The notes under the pieces are model-generated. The model was not told the origin of the DNA and searched no databases. It was given only the letters and a program-made list of their open reading frames with translations. This document shows positions 25,019 through 33,777 of a stretch of 64,000 nucleotides of DNA, one piece after another (position 1 is the stretch's first letter; every line of letters starts with the position of its first letter). The position numbers and the translations under genes were made by a program. Source of the DNA: Thiodiazotropha sp040506775 (lineage in GTDB: Bacteria > Pseudomonadota > Gammaproteobacteria > Chromatiales > Chromatiaceae); the NCBI GenBank assembly GCA_040506775.1, contig JBEVWC010000014.1, forward strand, positions 81,896 to 145,895. The letters are read 5' to 3'.

Positions 25019-25171
25019 ATGTCCGGTAATCGTTGCCCCTTTAAAAGAACCTGTCCCTTTCAAAAAGCGTGTGAAGGCCACAATTGGCTCTGTTTCTGGC
25101 CCATCTGGCTGGTTATCCTGGGTACGGTAGGATTTGTCACCTATCTTTTTTCAACCGGAGGGTTGGCATAA
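25019..25171 (+). CDS. Small cysteine-rich membrane protein, 50 residues
   Basis: The ATG at 25019 follows GAGGAAG at ideal distance. The 50-residue product has an N-terminal basic segment with closely spaced cysteines (RCPFKRTCPFQKAC, then a fourth near LCFW), then one membrane helix (FWPIWLVILGTVGFVTYLF) and a short polar end. Two CPFxxxC-like repeats suggest binding of a metal or an Fe-S centre, or disulfide formation, at the membrane surface. I do not recognise a family. It is separate from its neighbours, followed 140 bases later by the terminator of the oppositely oriented tRNA-Asn. Confidence 0.6.
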   Translation: MSGNRCPFKRTCPFQKACEGHNWLCFWPIWLVILGTVGFVTYLFSTGGLA

Positions 25172-25317
25172 ATCCGTTCTTTCCTTATGCAGACAGCGCG
25201 ACTGTTCTTCGGTTTAGCGGTCTTCTGTTGTTGTATGCAACTGGATGGTCTTGGTCAGCTGGATGATGGTTCGCGCAATCGCGCCGGAATCCAATATGAC
25301 CCTTGAAATCAAGGCAT

Positions 25318-25349
25318 AAAAAAAGCACTTAGAAGAACTCTAAGTGCTT
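25318..25349 (-). terminator. Rho-independent terminator of tRNA-Asn
   Basis: Perfect stem AAGCACTTAGA / TCTAAGTGCTT (25323-25333 and 25339-25349) with a five-base loop; on the minus strand it ends in a run of seven T, nine bases after the tRNA CCA end. Confidence 0.88.
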
Positions 25350-25357
25350 GTTTTATT

Positions 25358-25433
25358 TGGCTCCCCGGGACAGGCTCGAACTGCCGACCTAGTGATTAAC
25401 AGTCACCCGCTCTACCGACTGAGCTACCGGGGA
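25358..25433 (-). tRNA. tRNA-Asn (anticodon GTT)
   Basis: Reading the minus strand from 25433: acceptor TCCCCGG pairs with CCGGGGA, then the D arm (AGCTCAGTCGGTAGAGC), the anticodon loop CTGTTAA with GTT in the centre, the T loop (GTTCGAGCC), discriminator G and an encoded CCA. 76 bases, standard cloverleaf. Confidence 0.97.
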
Positions 25434-25497
25434 ATGAGTTAAGAGGGGCGCATGATAATGACACAGGCCCTGAGCGTCAATAGTTTCTCCAACAAAT

Positions 25498-26064
25498 TCA
25501 CTCTTCACAGCGGACTGACGAGTCTCGGCTAACCCGGTCGGAAACACGGATTCGCCCGACGTTGTTGACGATCAGATATTTGCCGGGTACGCGATGTTGC
25601 GGATCACAGAAGGCGAGGGTGAGGTTGTAGCCACTGGGCCGACCATCACTCAGGTAGTGTACCTGAGTGCGTGAAGGGCTCGAATGGATCGCAATTTCAG
25701 AGTTCTTTTCGGCATTGAACAACGCTATGACCGGTTCACCGGGATCCGCCAGTCCGTTCCGATCGGCATCGGTCACCTGGATCAGTCCCCGGCTCCAGTC
25801 GTTTCCAGGTTGGCAGGTCAGGTTATCTTCACTCGGACAGAGGATCTGACGTGTCTCCTCGAGTATCGCCTGGCTCCTGGCCTGGTGAAACAGGGTGGAA
25901 AAACCATTGATCAGGGCGCTTTGCTGGGTTTTGACCTGCATGGTTTTGAGACCCGGTACACCGAGACTGACGAGAATGGAGAGCAGGGAAACGGCAGTGA
26001 CAAGTTCTGTCAGGGTGAGTCCCCGAGCGCGGGTAAAATGAAGGCGATAGATTGACTGAGGCAT
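25498..26064 (-). CDS. FimT/GspH-family type IV pseudopilin
   Basis: The 188-residue protein has a prepilin leader with the cleavage site RARG / LTLTELV, the glutamate at +5 and a hydrophobic helix (VTAVSLLSILVSLGVPGL). After it comes the minor-pilin pattern of GspH/FimT: SALINGFSTLFHQARSQAI, then a region with paired cysteines (ILCPSEDNLTC and FCDPQ...VRC) and DADRNGLADPGEPVI, a frequent FimT loop. Such pseudopilins prime assembly of type IV pili and can bind DNA for uptake. No other pilus genes are adjacent, so it acts with components encoded elsewhere. Probably its own transcription unit. Confidence 0.85.
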   Translation of the reverse strand: MPQSIYRLHFTRARGLTLTELVTAVSLLSILVSLGVPGLKTMQVKTQQSALINGFSTLFHQARSQAILEETRQILCPSEDNLTCQPGNDWSRGLIQVTDADRNGLADPGEPVIALFNAEKNSEIAIHSSPSRTQVHYLSDGRPSGYNLTLAFCDPQHRVPGKYLIVNNVGRIRVSDRVSRDSSVRCEE

Positions 26065-26272
26065 GATGCTCCCTCCCTGGAGTGTTTATGGGGCGCAATC
26101 CGGCGCCCGTTGTAATGCGGTGTCCGTGCCGCTTTGGCACCGCTGACGATCTTATGTCCCGATTTGCCTGAAACCTTTACGGCCTATCGGAGTAGTGACC
26201 TGTGGCGCGAGTCCGCCGGGCCGGTATCGGCCCGGTGATGCCCGCGTGCAGGTGCAACCCGTCTTCAGCCTA

Positions 26273-27460
26273 TCAGGGCTTCAGTACCGATTCAATTCGA
26301 TCCAGAGCCTTTTGCAGCTTCTCCATGCTGGTGGCAATGGAGATCCGCACATGTCCAGCCAAACCAAATGCGGTGCCCGGCACCAGCGCCACGCCGGCCT
26401 CGGTGATCAGATACTCCGAGAGTTCCAGATCATTGCCGACTCCGTCGAGACCCTTGAGTGCCTCCTCGACCTTGGGGAAACAGTAGAAGGTGCCGTCGCT
26501 GGGCAGACATTCGATGCCAGGCATGCCGTTGAGGCGTTCCACCACGTAGTCATGGCGCTCCTTGAAGGCCTTGAGCATTTCGCCAATACACGCCTGGGGT
26601 CCTTCCAGCGCCGCCTGGGCCGCCACCTGGGAGATGGAGGTGGGGTTGGAGGTGCTCTGGGACTGGATCTTCTTCATCGCCTTGATGATCTCGGTCGGGC
26701 CGCCGGCATAGCCGATACGCCAGCCGGTCATGGAGTAGGCTTTGGAAACCCCGTTGAGCACCAGGGTCCGTTCCTTCAGCTCGGGACAGGCATTGAGAAT
26801 GTTGACGAACTGTTTGCCCGGCCAGAGGATGTGCTCATACATGTCGTCCGTGGCAATCAGAACCCGGGGATGCTCTTTCAGCACCTCGCCCAGTGCGGCC
26901 AGCTCTTCCTGTGTATAGGCCATGCCGGTAGGGTTGGACGGACTGTTGATGACGAACAGTTTGGTCTTGTCGGTGATCGCGGCCGCCAGTTGCTGGGCGG
27001 TGATCTTGAAGTTCTGGCTGGCGCCTGCGGATACCAGTACCGGTACACCACCCGCGAGGATGGACATGTCCGGATAGGAGACCCAGTAAGGCGCCGGGAT
27101 GATCACTTCGTCACCCGGGTCCAGGATCGCCTGGGCCAGGTTGTAAAAGCTCTGCTTGCCGCCGCAGGAGACGAGGATCTGGTCAGCGGCGTAGTCAAAC
27201 CCGTTGTCACGCTTGAACTTGTCGATGATCGCCTGCTTCAGTCCCGGCGTTCCGTCAACCGCGGTGTATTTGGTGAAACCGTCGTTGATCGCCTTGATGG
27301 CGGCCGCCTTGATGTGATCCGGTGTGTCGAAATCGGGTTCACCGGCACCCAGTCCGATGACGTCCTTGCCGGCAGCCCGCATCTCGGCGGCACGGGCGGT
27401 GATGGCAAGCGTCGGGGAGGGTTTGACGGCTTTTACGCGACTGGAGAGTTGTGAGTTCAT
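26273..27460 (-). CDS. Aspartate-type class I aminotransferase
   Basis: The 395-residue enzyme has the fold-type I PLP layout of subgroup I-gamma (AspC of the thermophilic/rhizobial type): GLGAGEPDFDTPDHIK near the N terminus, PAPYWVSYPDM, INSPSNPTGMAYTQEEL (the asparagine contacts PLP), and the Schiff-base lysine in NGVSKAYSMTGWRIGYAGG. A C-terminal arginine (GLAGHVRISIA) binds the substrate carboxylate. It transfers amino groups between aspartate (possibly also aromatic acids) and 2-oxoglutarate. The start at 27460 fits the family; the open frame runs on to 27538 without a homologous extension. It is divergent from uvrB. A GC-rich hairpin (CCGGGCCG / CGGCCCGG) at about 26217-26236 follows it. 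Confidence 0.92.
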   Translation of the reverse strand: MNSQLSSRVKAVKPSPTLAITARAAEMRAAGKDVIGLGAGEPDFDTPDHIKAAAIKAINDGFTKYTAVDGTPGLKQAIIDKFKRDNGFDYAADQILVSCGGKQSFYNLAQAILDPGDEVIIPAPYWVSYPDMSILAGGVPVLVSAGASQNFKITAQQLAAAITDKTKLFVINSPSNPTGMAYTQEELAALGEVLKEHPRVLIATDDMYEHILWPGKQFVNILNACPELKERTLVLNGVSKAYSMTGWRIGYAGGPTEIIKAMKKIQSQSTSNPTSISQVAAQAALEGPQACIGEMLKAFKERHDYVVERLNGMPGIECLPSDGTFYCFPKVEEALKGLDGVGNDLELSEYLITEAGVALVPGTAFGLAGHVRISIATSMEKLQKALDRIESVLKP

Positions 27461-27597
27461 GGCGGTTTCGGGTCCCTGGAGCTGAACGACAGGCGTCGGG
27501 TTATGGAAATCATTCAAGTGTCGTGAGGGTCGCAACACTAGGATGACGCGGTGCGGATGTCATAATAGCCAATTAATGCACGATGAAGAATCCCTGA

Positions 27598-29604
27598 ATG
27601 AATAAAGCGTTTCAATTGAAGTCCAAATTTGACCCCTCAGGTGATCAGCCGGGTGCCATCCGCCGTCTGGTGGAGGGGTTGCACGACGGCGAGGCCGGGA
27701 TGACCCTGCTGGGGGTGACCGGTTCGGGCAAGACCTTCACCATTGCCAATGTGATCGATGAAATTCAGCGTCCTACCCTGGTGCTGGCCCCGAACAAGAC
27801 CCTGGCAGCCCAGCTCTACGGGGAGTTCAAGGAATTCTTTCCCAACAATGCGGTGGAGTATTTCGTCTCCTATTACGACTACTACCAGCCCGAGGCCTAT
27901 GTACCCGCGTCGGACACTTTCATCGAAAAAGACGCCTCGATCAATGACCACATCGAGCAGATGCGCCTCTCCGCAACCAAGGCGCTGCTGGAACGTGAAG
28001 ACGCCATCATCGTCGCCACGGTCTCTTCGATCTATGGTCTGGGCGACCCCAGGGCCTACCTGGGGATGATGCTGCATCTCAGTCGCGGAGAGGTCATCGA
28101 TCAGCGCGCCATCCTGCGACGTCTGGCGGAACTTCAGTACACCCGTAATGACGCAGCCCTGCAACGGGCCACTTTCCGGGTGCGGGGTGAGGTGATCGAT
28201 ATCTATCCGGCGGAGTCCGATGCGGAGGCGGTCCGGGTGGAGCTGTTTGATGACGAGATCGAACAGATCTCCGTGTTCGATCCCCTGACCGGCCAGGTTC
28301 TGCGCAAGGTGCCGCGCTACTCGATCTTTCCCAAAAGTCACTACGTGACCCCCCGGGAGACCCTGCTCGAAGCGGTAGAACAGATCAAGGTGGAGCTCAA
28401 GGAGCGGCTCGCCCAGCTCGAATCGGCGCACAAGCTGGTCGAGGCGCAACGGCTCAGCCAGCGTACCCTGTTCGACATCGAGATGATCAATGAGCTGGGG
28501 TATTGTTCCGGTATCGAAAACTACTCCCGCTACCTGTCCGGACGCAAGGCGGGGGAGCCGCCACCAACCCTGTTCGACTACCTGCCGCAAGGAGCCCTGC
28601 TGGTGATCGATGAGAGCCATGTAACGGTGCCGCAGCTGGGGGGCATGTTTCGCGGCGATCGCTCGCGCAAGGAGACCCTGGTGGAATACGGCTTTCGTCT
28701 GCCTTCGGCATTGGACAACCGTCCATTGCGGTTCGAGGAGTTCGAGGCCCGTTCACCTCAAACCATCTATGTGAGCGCCACCCCGAGGGATTATGAGATC
28801 CAGCGATCCGGAGCGATCGTTGAGCAGGTGGTGCGGCCCACAGGGCTGGTGGATCCGGAGGTCGAGGTGCGGCCCGCGCTCACCCAGGTGGATGACCTGT
28901 TGTCCGAAATCCGCCTCCGGGTGGCGCAGCAGGAGCGGGTGCTGGTCACCACCCTGACCAAACGCATGGCCGAGGATCTGACCGACTACCTGGGGGATCA
29001 CGATGTGCGGGTGCGCTACCTGCATTCCGATATCGACACGGTGGAGCGTGTCGAGATCATCCGTGATCTGCGCCTGGGGGAATTCGATGTGCTGGTGGGC
29101 ATCAATCTGCTGCGGGAGGGATTGGATATGCCCGAGGTCTCCCTGGTGGCGATACTGGATGCGGACAAGGAGGGGTTTCTGCGATCCGAGGGCTCACTGA
29201 TTCAGACGATCGGCCGGGCCGCGCGCAATGCCCACGGCAAGGCCATCCTCTATGCGGACCAGATCACCGGTTCAATGCGCCGGGCGATCGATGAAACCGA
29301 ACGCCGGCGACTCAAGCAGCAGGCCTATAACGAAGCCCATGGCATCACGCCTAAAACCATACTCAAGTCGATTGCGGACATCATGGAGGGCGCCTACCCC
29401 GGCGCTCAGATGAGCCCCAGGAAATATGCCAAGGTTGCGGAACAGGAGCGTGATTACGCCAGCCTGACACCCAAGCAGATGGCCAAGCGTGTGAAGGAGC
29501 TGGAAGAGGCGATGTACCGGCATGCCCAGAACCTCGAGTTCGAGGAGGCGGCACGGGTGCGGGATCAGATTCGGGATTTGCAGGAGCGGGGCCTGATCGC
29601 ATAA
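27598..29604 (+). CDS. uvrB: UvrABC system protein B
   Basis: The 668-residue product is full length for UvrB. It shows the Walker A loop GVTGSGKTFTIA, the damage-probing beta-hairpin YYDYYQPEAYVP, the helicase motif DESH, motifs V-VI (GINLLREGLDMPEVS, QTIGRAARN) and the C-terminal UVR domain (EFEEAARVRDQIRDLQ) that binds UvrC. It is loaded by UvrA at bulky lesions and recruits UvrC for dual incision in nucleotide excision repair. No LexA-type box was seen in the 137 bases shared with the divergent aminotransferase gene. Confidence 0.98.
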   Translation: MNKAFQLKSKFDPSGDQPGAIRRLVEGLHDGEAGMTLLGVTGSGKTFTIANVIDEIQRPTLVLAPNKTLAAQLYGEFKEFFPNNAVEYFVSYYDYYQPEAYVPASDTFIEKDASINDHIEQMRLSATKALLEREDAIIVATVSSIYGLGDPRAYLGMMLHLSRGEVIDQRAILRRLAELQYTRNDAALQRATFRVRGEVIDIYPAESDAEAVRVELFDDEIEQISVFDPLTGQVLRKVPRYSIFPKSHYVTPRETLLEAVEQIKVELKERLAQLESAHKLVEAQRLSQRTLFDIEMINELGYCSGIENYSRYLSGRKAGEPPPTLFDYLPQGALLVIDESHVTVPQLGGMFRGDRSRKETLVEYGFRLPSALDNRPLRFEEFEARSPQTIYVSATPRDYEIQRSGAIVEQVVRPTGLVDPEVEVRPALTQVDDLLSEIRLRVAQQERVLVTTLTKRMAEDLTDYLGDHDVRVRYLHSDIDTVERVEIIRDLRLGEFDVLVGINLLREGLDMPEVSLVAILDADKEGFLRSEGSLIQTIGRAARNAHGKAILYADQITGSMRRAIDETERRRLKQQAYNEAHGITPKTILKSIADIMEGAYPGAQMSPRKYAKVAEQERDYASLTPKQMAKRVKELEEAMYRHAQNLEFEEAARVRDQIRDLQERGLIA

Positions 29605-29851
29605 CCCTGAATGTTCGAGGTGTATATTTTTTTGCCTTCTTGCTCAGGAAGTATATTCTAGTTGGGAGTGTCTCAGTTTACCGGTCAGCACTGATCGCTA
29701 AAGAGCGCATACAACCCGGCATCACAGCAGGGTTTGTGACATCGGATGGCATGGAACGTTATTACCGGCTCGCCCGCAAGGAGACTTGTCTGCCTGCTAG
29801 ACTTGAACTGACAGCTGTACGTTAAAGCCACACCCAGGAAACGCACTCTGT

Positions 29852-30505
29852 ATGCCGAATCTCGAGGAAATGTTGCGGGATATTCGTGCCGAGACCAACT
29901 ATGCCTGTCGCATGACCGGTCGCTGCACACTCGATAATCATGTCTTGGACGCAATCAGCCGGGTGCCCAGACAGGAGTACGTAGGCAAGAGCTTTCGTCC
30001 ACACGCCTATGAGAACAGTCCCTTGCCGATCGGACAGGGGCAGACCATATCCCAGCCCTTCATCGTTGCCCTGATGACCGACCTTCTCGACTTGAAACCT
30101 GAAGACAAGGTTTTGGAGGTGGGAACCGGTTCCGGGTATCAAACCGCGGTTCTGGCGGAGTTGTGCGAACAGCTCTACACCGTGGAAATCATTCCTGAAC
30201 TGGCCTGGCAGGCCCGACACCGCCTCGAAGAGGAGGGTTACGGGAACATCCAGTACCGCGTTGGCGACGGTTATTTCGGCTGGCCCGAGGAGGCGCCGTT
30301 CGACGCCATCATGGTGACCGCCGCTGCCGAGGAAGTGCCACAGCCACTGGTCGAGCAATTGGCGCCGGGAGGCCGGTTGGTACTACCCGTGGGCCGTCGT
30401 TACTACACCCAGGATCTCATTCTGCTGCACAAGGATTTGTCGGGCGAGGTACACGCTTCCAACCTGCTCCCGGTGAGTTTCGTACCTCTGACCGGAGACC
30501 GGTGA
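29852..30505 (+). CDS. pcm: Protein-L-isoaspartate O-methyltransferase
   Basis: The 217-residue protein has the class I methyltransferase motif VLEVGTGSGYQTAVLAE for S-adenosylmethionine, the preceding IGQGQTISQPFIVALM that is specific for this family, and post-motif II/III PFDAIMVTAAAEEVPQPL and LAPGGRLVLPVG. It methylates isoaspartyl residues that arise in ageing proteins and starts their repair. Upstream AGGAAA lies twelve bases before the ATG. In many Gammaproteobacteria pcm sits near surE, nlpD and rpoS; here these are not adjacent. Confidence 0.95.
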   Translation: MPNLEEMLRDIRAETNYACRMTGRCTLDNHVLDAISRVPRQEYVGKSFRPHAYENSPLPIGQGQTISQPFIVALMTDLLDLKPEDKVLEVGTGSGYQTAVLAELCEQLYTVEIIPELAWQARHRLEEEGYGNIQYRVGDGYFGWPEEAPFDAIMVTAAAEEVPQPLVEQLAPGGRLVLPVGRRYYTQDLILLHKDLSGEVHASNLLPVSFVPLTGDR

Positions 30506-30706
30506 GCAGGACTCCGCCCATGCGAGGGTCGGATATGTCAATCTCACACCGGCCACAGGAGTTTCCGCGAAATCATCGCGGATGCGATTTTTCGGTCATG
30601 AGTATTGAATGCCGCGTCAATCCACGGGTACCACGTCAGCCATAGGGTGGCTTGGCCCATGGGGTTGCAATCGCAGTATTGCTGCCTGTATGATTCGCCT
30701 TCTTTC

Positions 30707-30783
<77 letters not shown>

Positions 30784-30791
30784 AACACCTG

Positions 30792-30825
30792 AAAAGCACC
30801 CGCCTGAAACGGGTGCTTTTTTTTT
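30792..30825 (+). terminator. Rho-independent terminator of tRNA-Val
   Basis: Stem AAAAGCACCCG / CGGGTGCTTTT with a seven-base loop followed by a run of nine T, eight bases after the tRNA. The next gene starts right behind it. Confidence 0.93.
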
Positions 30826-30841
30826 GCGGATCCCAGATCTG

Positions 30842-31423
30842 ATGCCCAGTGCTGAATCCCTCTCTGTCATCGCATCCGCCTTTTCCCTGATCAGCCTGGC
30901 CGAGATCGGTGATAAAAGTCAGTTGGTCTGTGTCACGCTGGCTGCCCGGCATCGGGGTTGGCCGGTCTTCTGGGGTGCGAGTCTGGCCTTCGTCCTGCTC
31001 AACGCCATGGCTGCGGGATTCGGCGCTGCGGTCGTAACCTGGTTGCCCGAAGCGCTCATGAGTCTGATTGTTTCGATCGTGTTTGCCCTGTTCGGACTCC
31101 AGGCATTGCGTTACCGACCGGAATCGGAAGCGTCGCTCACTGATGTGATTCCGGGGCGCAGACTGTTTCTCTCCACCCTGATGCTGATATTCGTCGCGGA
31201 ATTTGGTGACAAGACACAGATTGCGGTGGCCGGTATGTCCGTCAACTGGCCACCGCTGATGGTCTGGCTGGGTGCGAGCCTGGCGCTGATCGGGGTTACC
31301 GCATTGGGGGTGTTGCTGGGGAAGTCACTGGTTCAGCGACTCCCGCTGGCAACCATTCAGCGTCTCAGTGGTGGACTGTTTCTGGTATTCGCGGCGCTCG
31401 CCTTCTGGCATGCCATCCAGTGA
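30842..31423 (+). CDS. GDT1/UPF0016-family cation transporter (Mn/Ca)
   Basis: The 193-residue membrane protein contains the family's two signature motifs in inverted halves: LAEIGDKSQL (near residue 21) and VAEFGDKTQIAVAG (near residue 121). These E-x-G-D-K-[ST] motifs line the cation path. About six membrane segments are visible. Bacterial relatives (MneA) export manganese; eukaryotic relatives carry Mn2+ or Ca2+. I start at the ATG at 30842; the upstream in-frame TTG at 30824 lies inside the T-tract of the preceding terminator. No manganese riboswitch was recognised in front of it. Confidence 0.9.
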   Translation: MPSAESLSVIASAFSLISLAEIGDKSQLVCVTLAARHRGWPVFWGASLAFVLLNAMAAGFGAAVVTWLPEALMSLIVSIVFALFGLQALRYRPESEASLTDVIPGRRLFLSTLMLIFVAEFGDKTQIAVAGMSVNWPPLMVWLGASLALIGVTALGVLLGKSLVQRLPLATIQRLSGGLFLVFAALAFWHAIQ

Positions 31424-31481
31424 CGCCGTCGAGGCAGGCGTATAAGAATCAGCCACCGCGCCAACCCAACCTGTAACGGGT

Positions 31482-33521
31482 TCAGGGAAACCGGATTCTC
31501 CAGGATTCAATCTGACCGCTGCCCCGGTTGCCCAGATCCCGGGCGCGCAATTGCCATACCCCCTGGGAGGGAAGATCGCCGAGATCAAGGGTGTAGCTTT
31601 CCAGCAGATCGACTCCCCAGCCACCTAAACCCTTCAGGTGATGCACCGTCCCGCTCGGGTCGATCAGGTCCACGGCCAGTTCCCGGATATAGCTGTGGCG
31701 TATGGTGACGGTCACCGTGACTTGCCCGGCAGGTCCGTCTCGATCGACCGTGATGGGACTCAGTGCGCCTTCCAGACTGCCATCCGGTATCGGGTAGCTT
31801 TGCAGGTTTTCGAAACTTGTACCCGGTTCAGGCAGCGGGCTCTCCAGTTGGTAGTCGGCCACCAGGGTCAGGTCTGCAAAATCCGCATAGGCGTTGAGCA
31901 GGATGAAATAGCGTCCCGGATTCACCGGTCGTATCACGCAGCTTTCATCATTGCCGTAGAGGTAGGGGCGACAGTCGAACAGATCGGTGGTTGGCGCCTC
32001 GGCGTATCGCACATGCAGATCCGCATCACCGCTTCCTCCGTAACTGCGTATGCTCAGGCTGATGGCATCATCTGGTACATCGATGGCCAGTAACAGGGAT
32101 TCACCGGTGTGTGCGGAGAGGCCGGTTTCGGGCACACCGTCGGCAAGCAGGATCAGGTCGGAGGTGGGGGGCTGCAGTGAGGCCAGGGTGGCTTGCGCAT
32201 CCAGGATCCCGGAGCCGCACTGACTGCAGGGTGTGGTGTAGGCCCGGGCGTTCTCAACCAGCCGACGCTCGACTTCATCCGGAGTGATGTCCGGGGCGAG
32301 ACCATACAGCAGTGCCGCGACACCACTGACATGTGGTGCGGCCATGCTGGTGCCGCTCATCAACCGGTAGCTGTCCTGGTTGGCAACGACGATGCCGTCA
32401 TTGTGGGTCGACAGAATCTCTTCCCCGGGTGCCGCCAGGTCCACGACATCGCCAAAGTTGGAAAAGCTCGCCAGGGCGCCCGCCCGGGTCGAAGCGGCCA
32501 CGGCGATGACTCCGGGGCAGTTGGCGGGGGAGATGCTGGCGCTGTCCTGGGTTTCGTTGCCTGCCGCTGCCACGACACTGGCGCCCAGACTGCGGGCCGT
32601 GGCTATGGCTTCCAGAGCGGTTTGCGGACAGCTTTCGGAATTACTCCCCAGGCTGAGGTTGATCACCTGGGCCGGATGGGGATTCACCGGCAGATCGGGC
32701 AGATGGGCACCGGCGGCCCAGGCTATCCCATCCGCGATATCCGAGAGGTATCCGCCGCAACGTCCCAACACGCGCACTGGGACCACCCGCGCTTTGTAGG
32801 CGATTCCCGCGACACCCAGGTTATTGTTGGTGATCGCAGCGATGGTGCCGGACACATGGGTGCCGTGCCAGCTGCTCAGGTAGCGTCCGCAGCTCGGGTC
32901 ATAGTCTCCGGTATCGGTCGGATCCGGGTCGCGGCCGTCGCCGTCATAGGCCACGTATTCATCACTGATCATGTCGTAGCCGGGGAGAAGGTTGGCGGAC
33001 AGATCCGCATGCGGCAGATAGCCGGTATCCACCACTGCGACCACCGCGCCTTCACCCTGGGCTAGGTCCCAGGCCTGGGGCAGGTGGATGCCACCCTCTG
33101 GTTCATAATAGTGCCACTGTTCCACGTATCGTGGGTCGTTCGGCGTGAACAGGGGGTACATAAGCAGGTCCGGTTCCGCATAGGCGATACCCTCTACCTG
33201 GTTGAGGCTCTCCGCCACGGCTTCGATCTGCTCCAACGGCCGGGGTTCGCTGAGTTGAATCACGCTTGCACCGGTGAAGGTCTGCCTCACGGGCACCGAT
33301 TCGACACCGGTCATCTCACCGACCAGGCTGGCGGTGCTGTCAGGCAGTTCATTACCGGCAGGGTCGGTTGTGTACTTGATGATGATCCGGTCAGTGACGG
33401 GTGCGGCGTTCTCCGGAAACGGGAAAGACGGGGTGACGGCAATGCTGGGCGCGGAGAGGGCAATCCCCAGAATCAACAGTGACAGGCGGGTATAGCAGCG
33501 AATGCTCGGATTTTTCTTCAT
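31482..33521 (-). CDS. Secreted subtilisin-like serine protease with P domain
   Basis: The 679-residue preproprotein has a signal peptide (LSLLILGIALSAPSIA), an I9-type propeptide (about 40-125) and an S8 peptidase domain with catalytic D165 (AVVDTGYL), H219 (SSWHGTHVSG), oxyanion N322 (AAAGNET) and S392 (GTSMAAPHVSG). After this comes a PPC-type beta domain (about 460-560; DADLHVRY and GRYFILLNAYADFADL) and a C-terminal proprotein-convertase P domain (about 565-679; DLIDPSGTVHHLKGLGGWG and RARDLGNRGSGQIESW). It is expected to be exported and self-processed and to degrade extracellular protein. Transcribed alone; GGAG lies upstream of the start. Confidence 0.94.
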   Translation of the reverse strand: MKKNPSIRCYTRLSLLILGIALSAPSIAVTPSFPFPENAAPVTDRIIIKYTTDPAGNELPDSTASLVGEMTGVESVPVRQTFTGASVIQLSEPRPLEQIEAVAESLNQVEGIAYAEPDLLMYPLFTPNDPRYVEQWHYYEPEGGIHLPQAWDLAQGEGAVVAVVDTGYLPHADLSANLLPGYDMISDEYVAYDGDGRDPDPTDTGDYDPSCGRYLSSWHGTHVSGTIAAITNNNLGVAGIAYKARVVPVRVLGRCGGYLSDIADGIAWAAGAHLPDLPVNPHPAQVINLSLGSNSESCPQTALEAIATARSLGASVVAAAGNETQDSASISPANCPGVIAVAASTRAGALASFSNFGDVVDLAAPGEEILSTHNDGIVVANQDSYRLMSGTSMAAPHVSGVAALLYGLAPDITPDEVERRLVENARAYTTPCSQCGSGILDAQATLASLQPPTSDLILLADGVPETGLSAHTGESLLLAIDVPDDAISLSIRSYGGSGDADLHVRYAEAPTTDLFDCRPYLYGNDESCVIRPVNPGRYFILLNAYADFADLTLVADYQLESPLPEPGTSFENLQSYPIPDGSLEGALSPITVDRDGPAGQVTVTVTIRHSYIRELAVDLIDPSGTVHHLKGLGGWGVDLLESYTLDLGDLPSQGVWQLRARDLGNRGSGQIESWRIRFP

Positions 33522-33777
33522 GATAACTCCATGTCATTACAATCCATAGGGTGGCCCGGGTTAGGACCCGAAAAGTGTTTCTTGCAGTGTTATGATTTAA
33601 ACCGCTGAGCTCGGGATGTTGGGGAATCCGCTTCGCGGAAGCGGTTTGGATATGAACTCCGTTAAGTGTTTAAATCCTGATCTGTGAAAGCGATTGCAGA
33701 ATTTACCCTGTACGCAATTGTTGATGAGAATAGCATCTCGGAAATGGGAATAAAAATACTATTTTCTGGTGGGTTGG

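Noticed and set aside
27461..27597. LexA (SOS) box upstream of uvrB
   Set aside because: No CTG-N10-CAG match was found; the nearest CTG...CAG pair has a five-base spacer.
29640..29825. 61-codon plus-strand frame between uvrB and pcm, starting with TTG
   Set aside because: No ribosome-binding site, atypical composition and a doubtful start; could not be supported.
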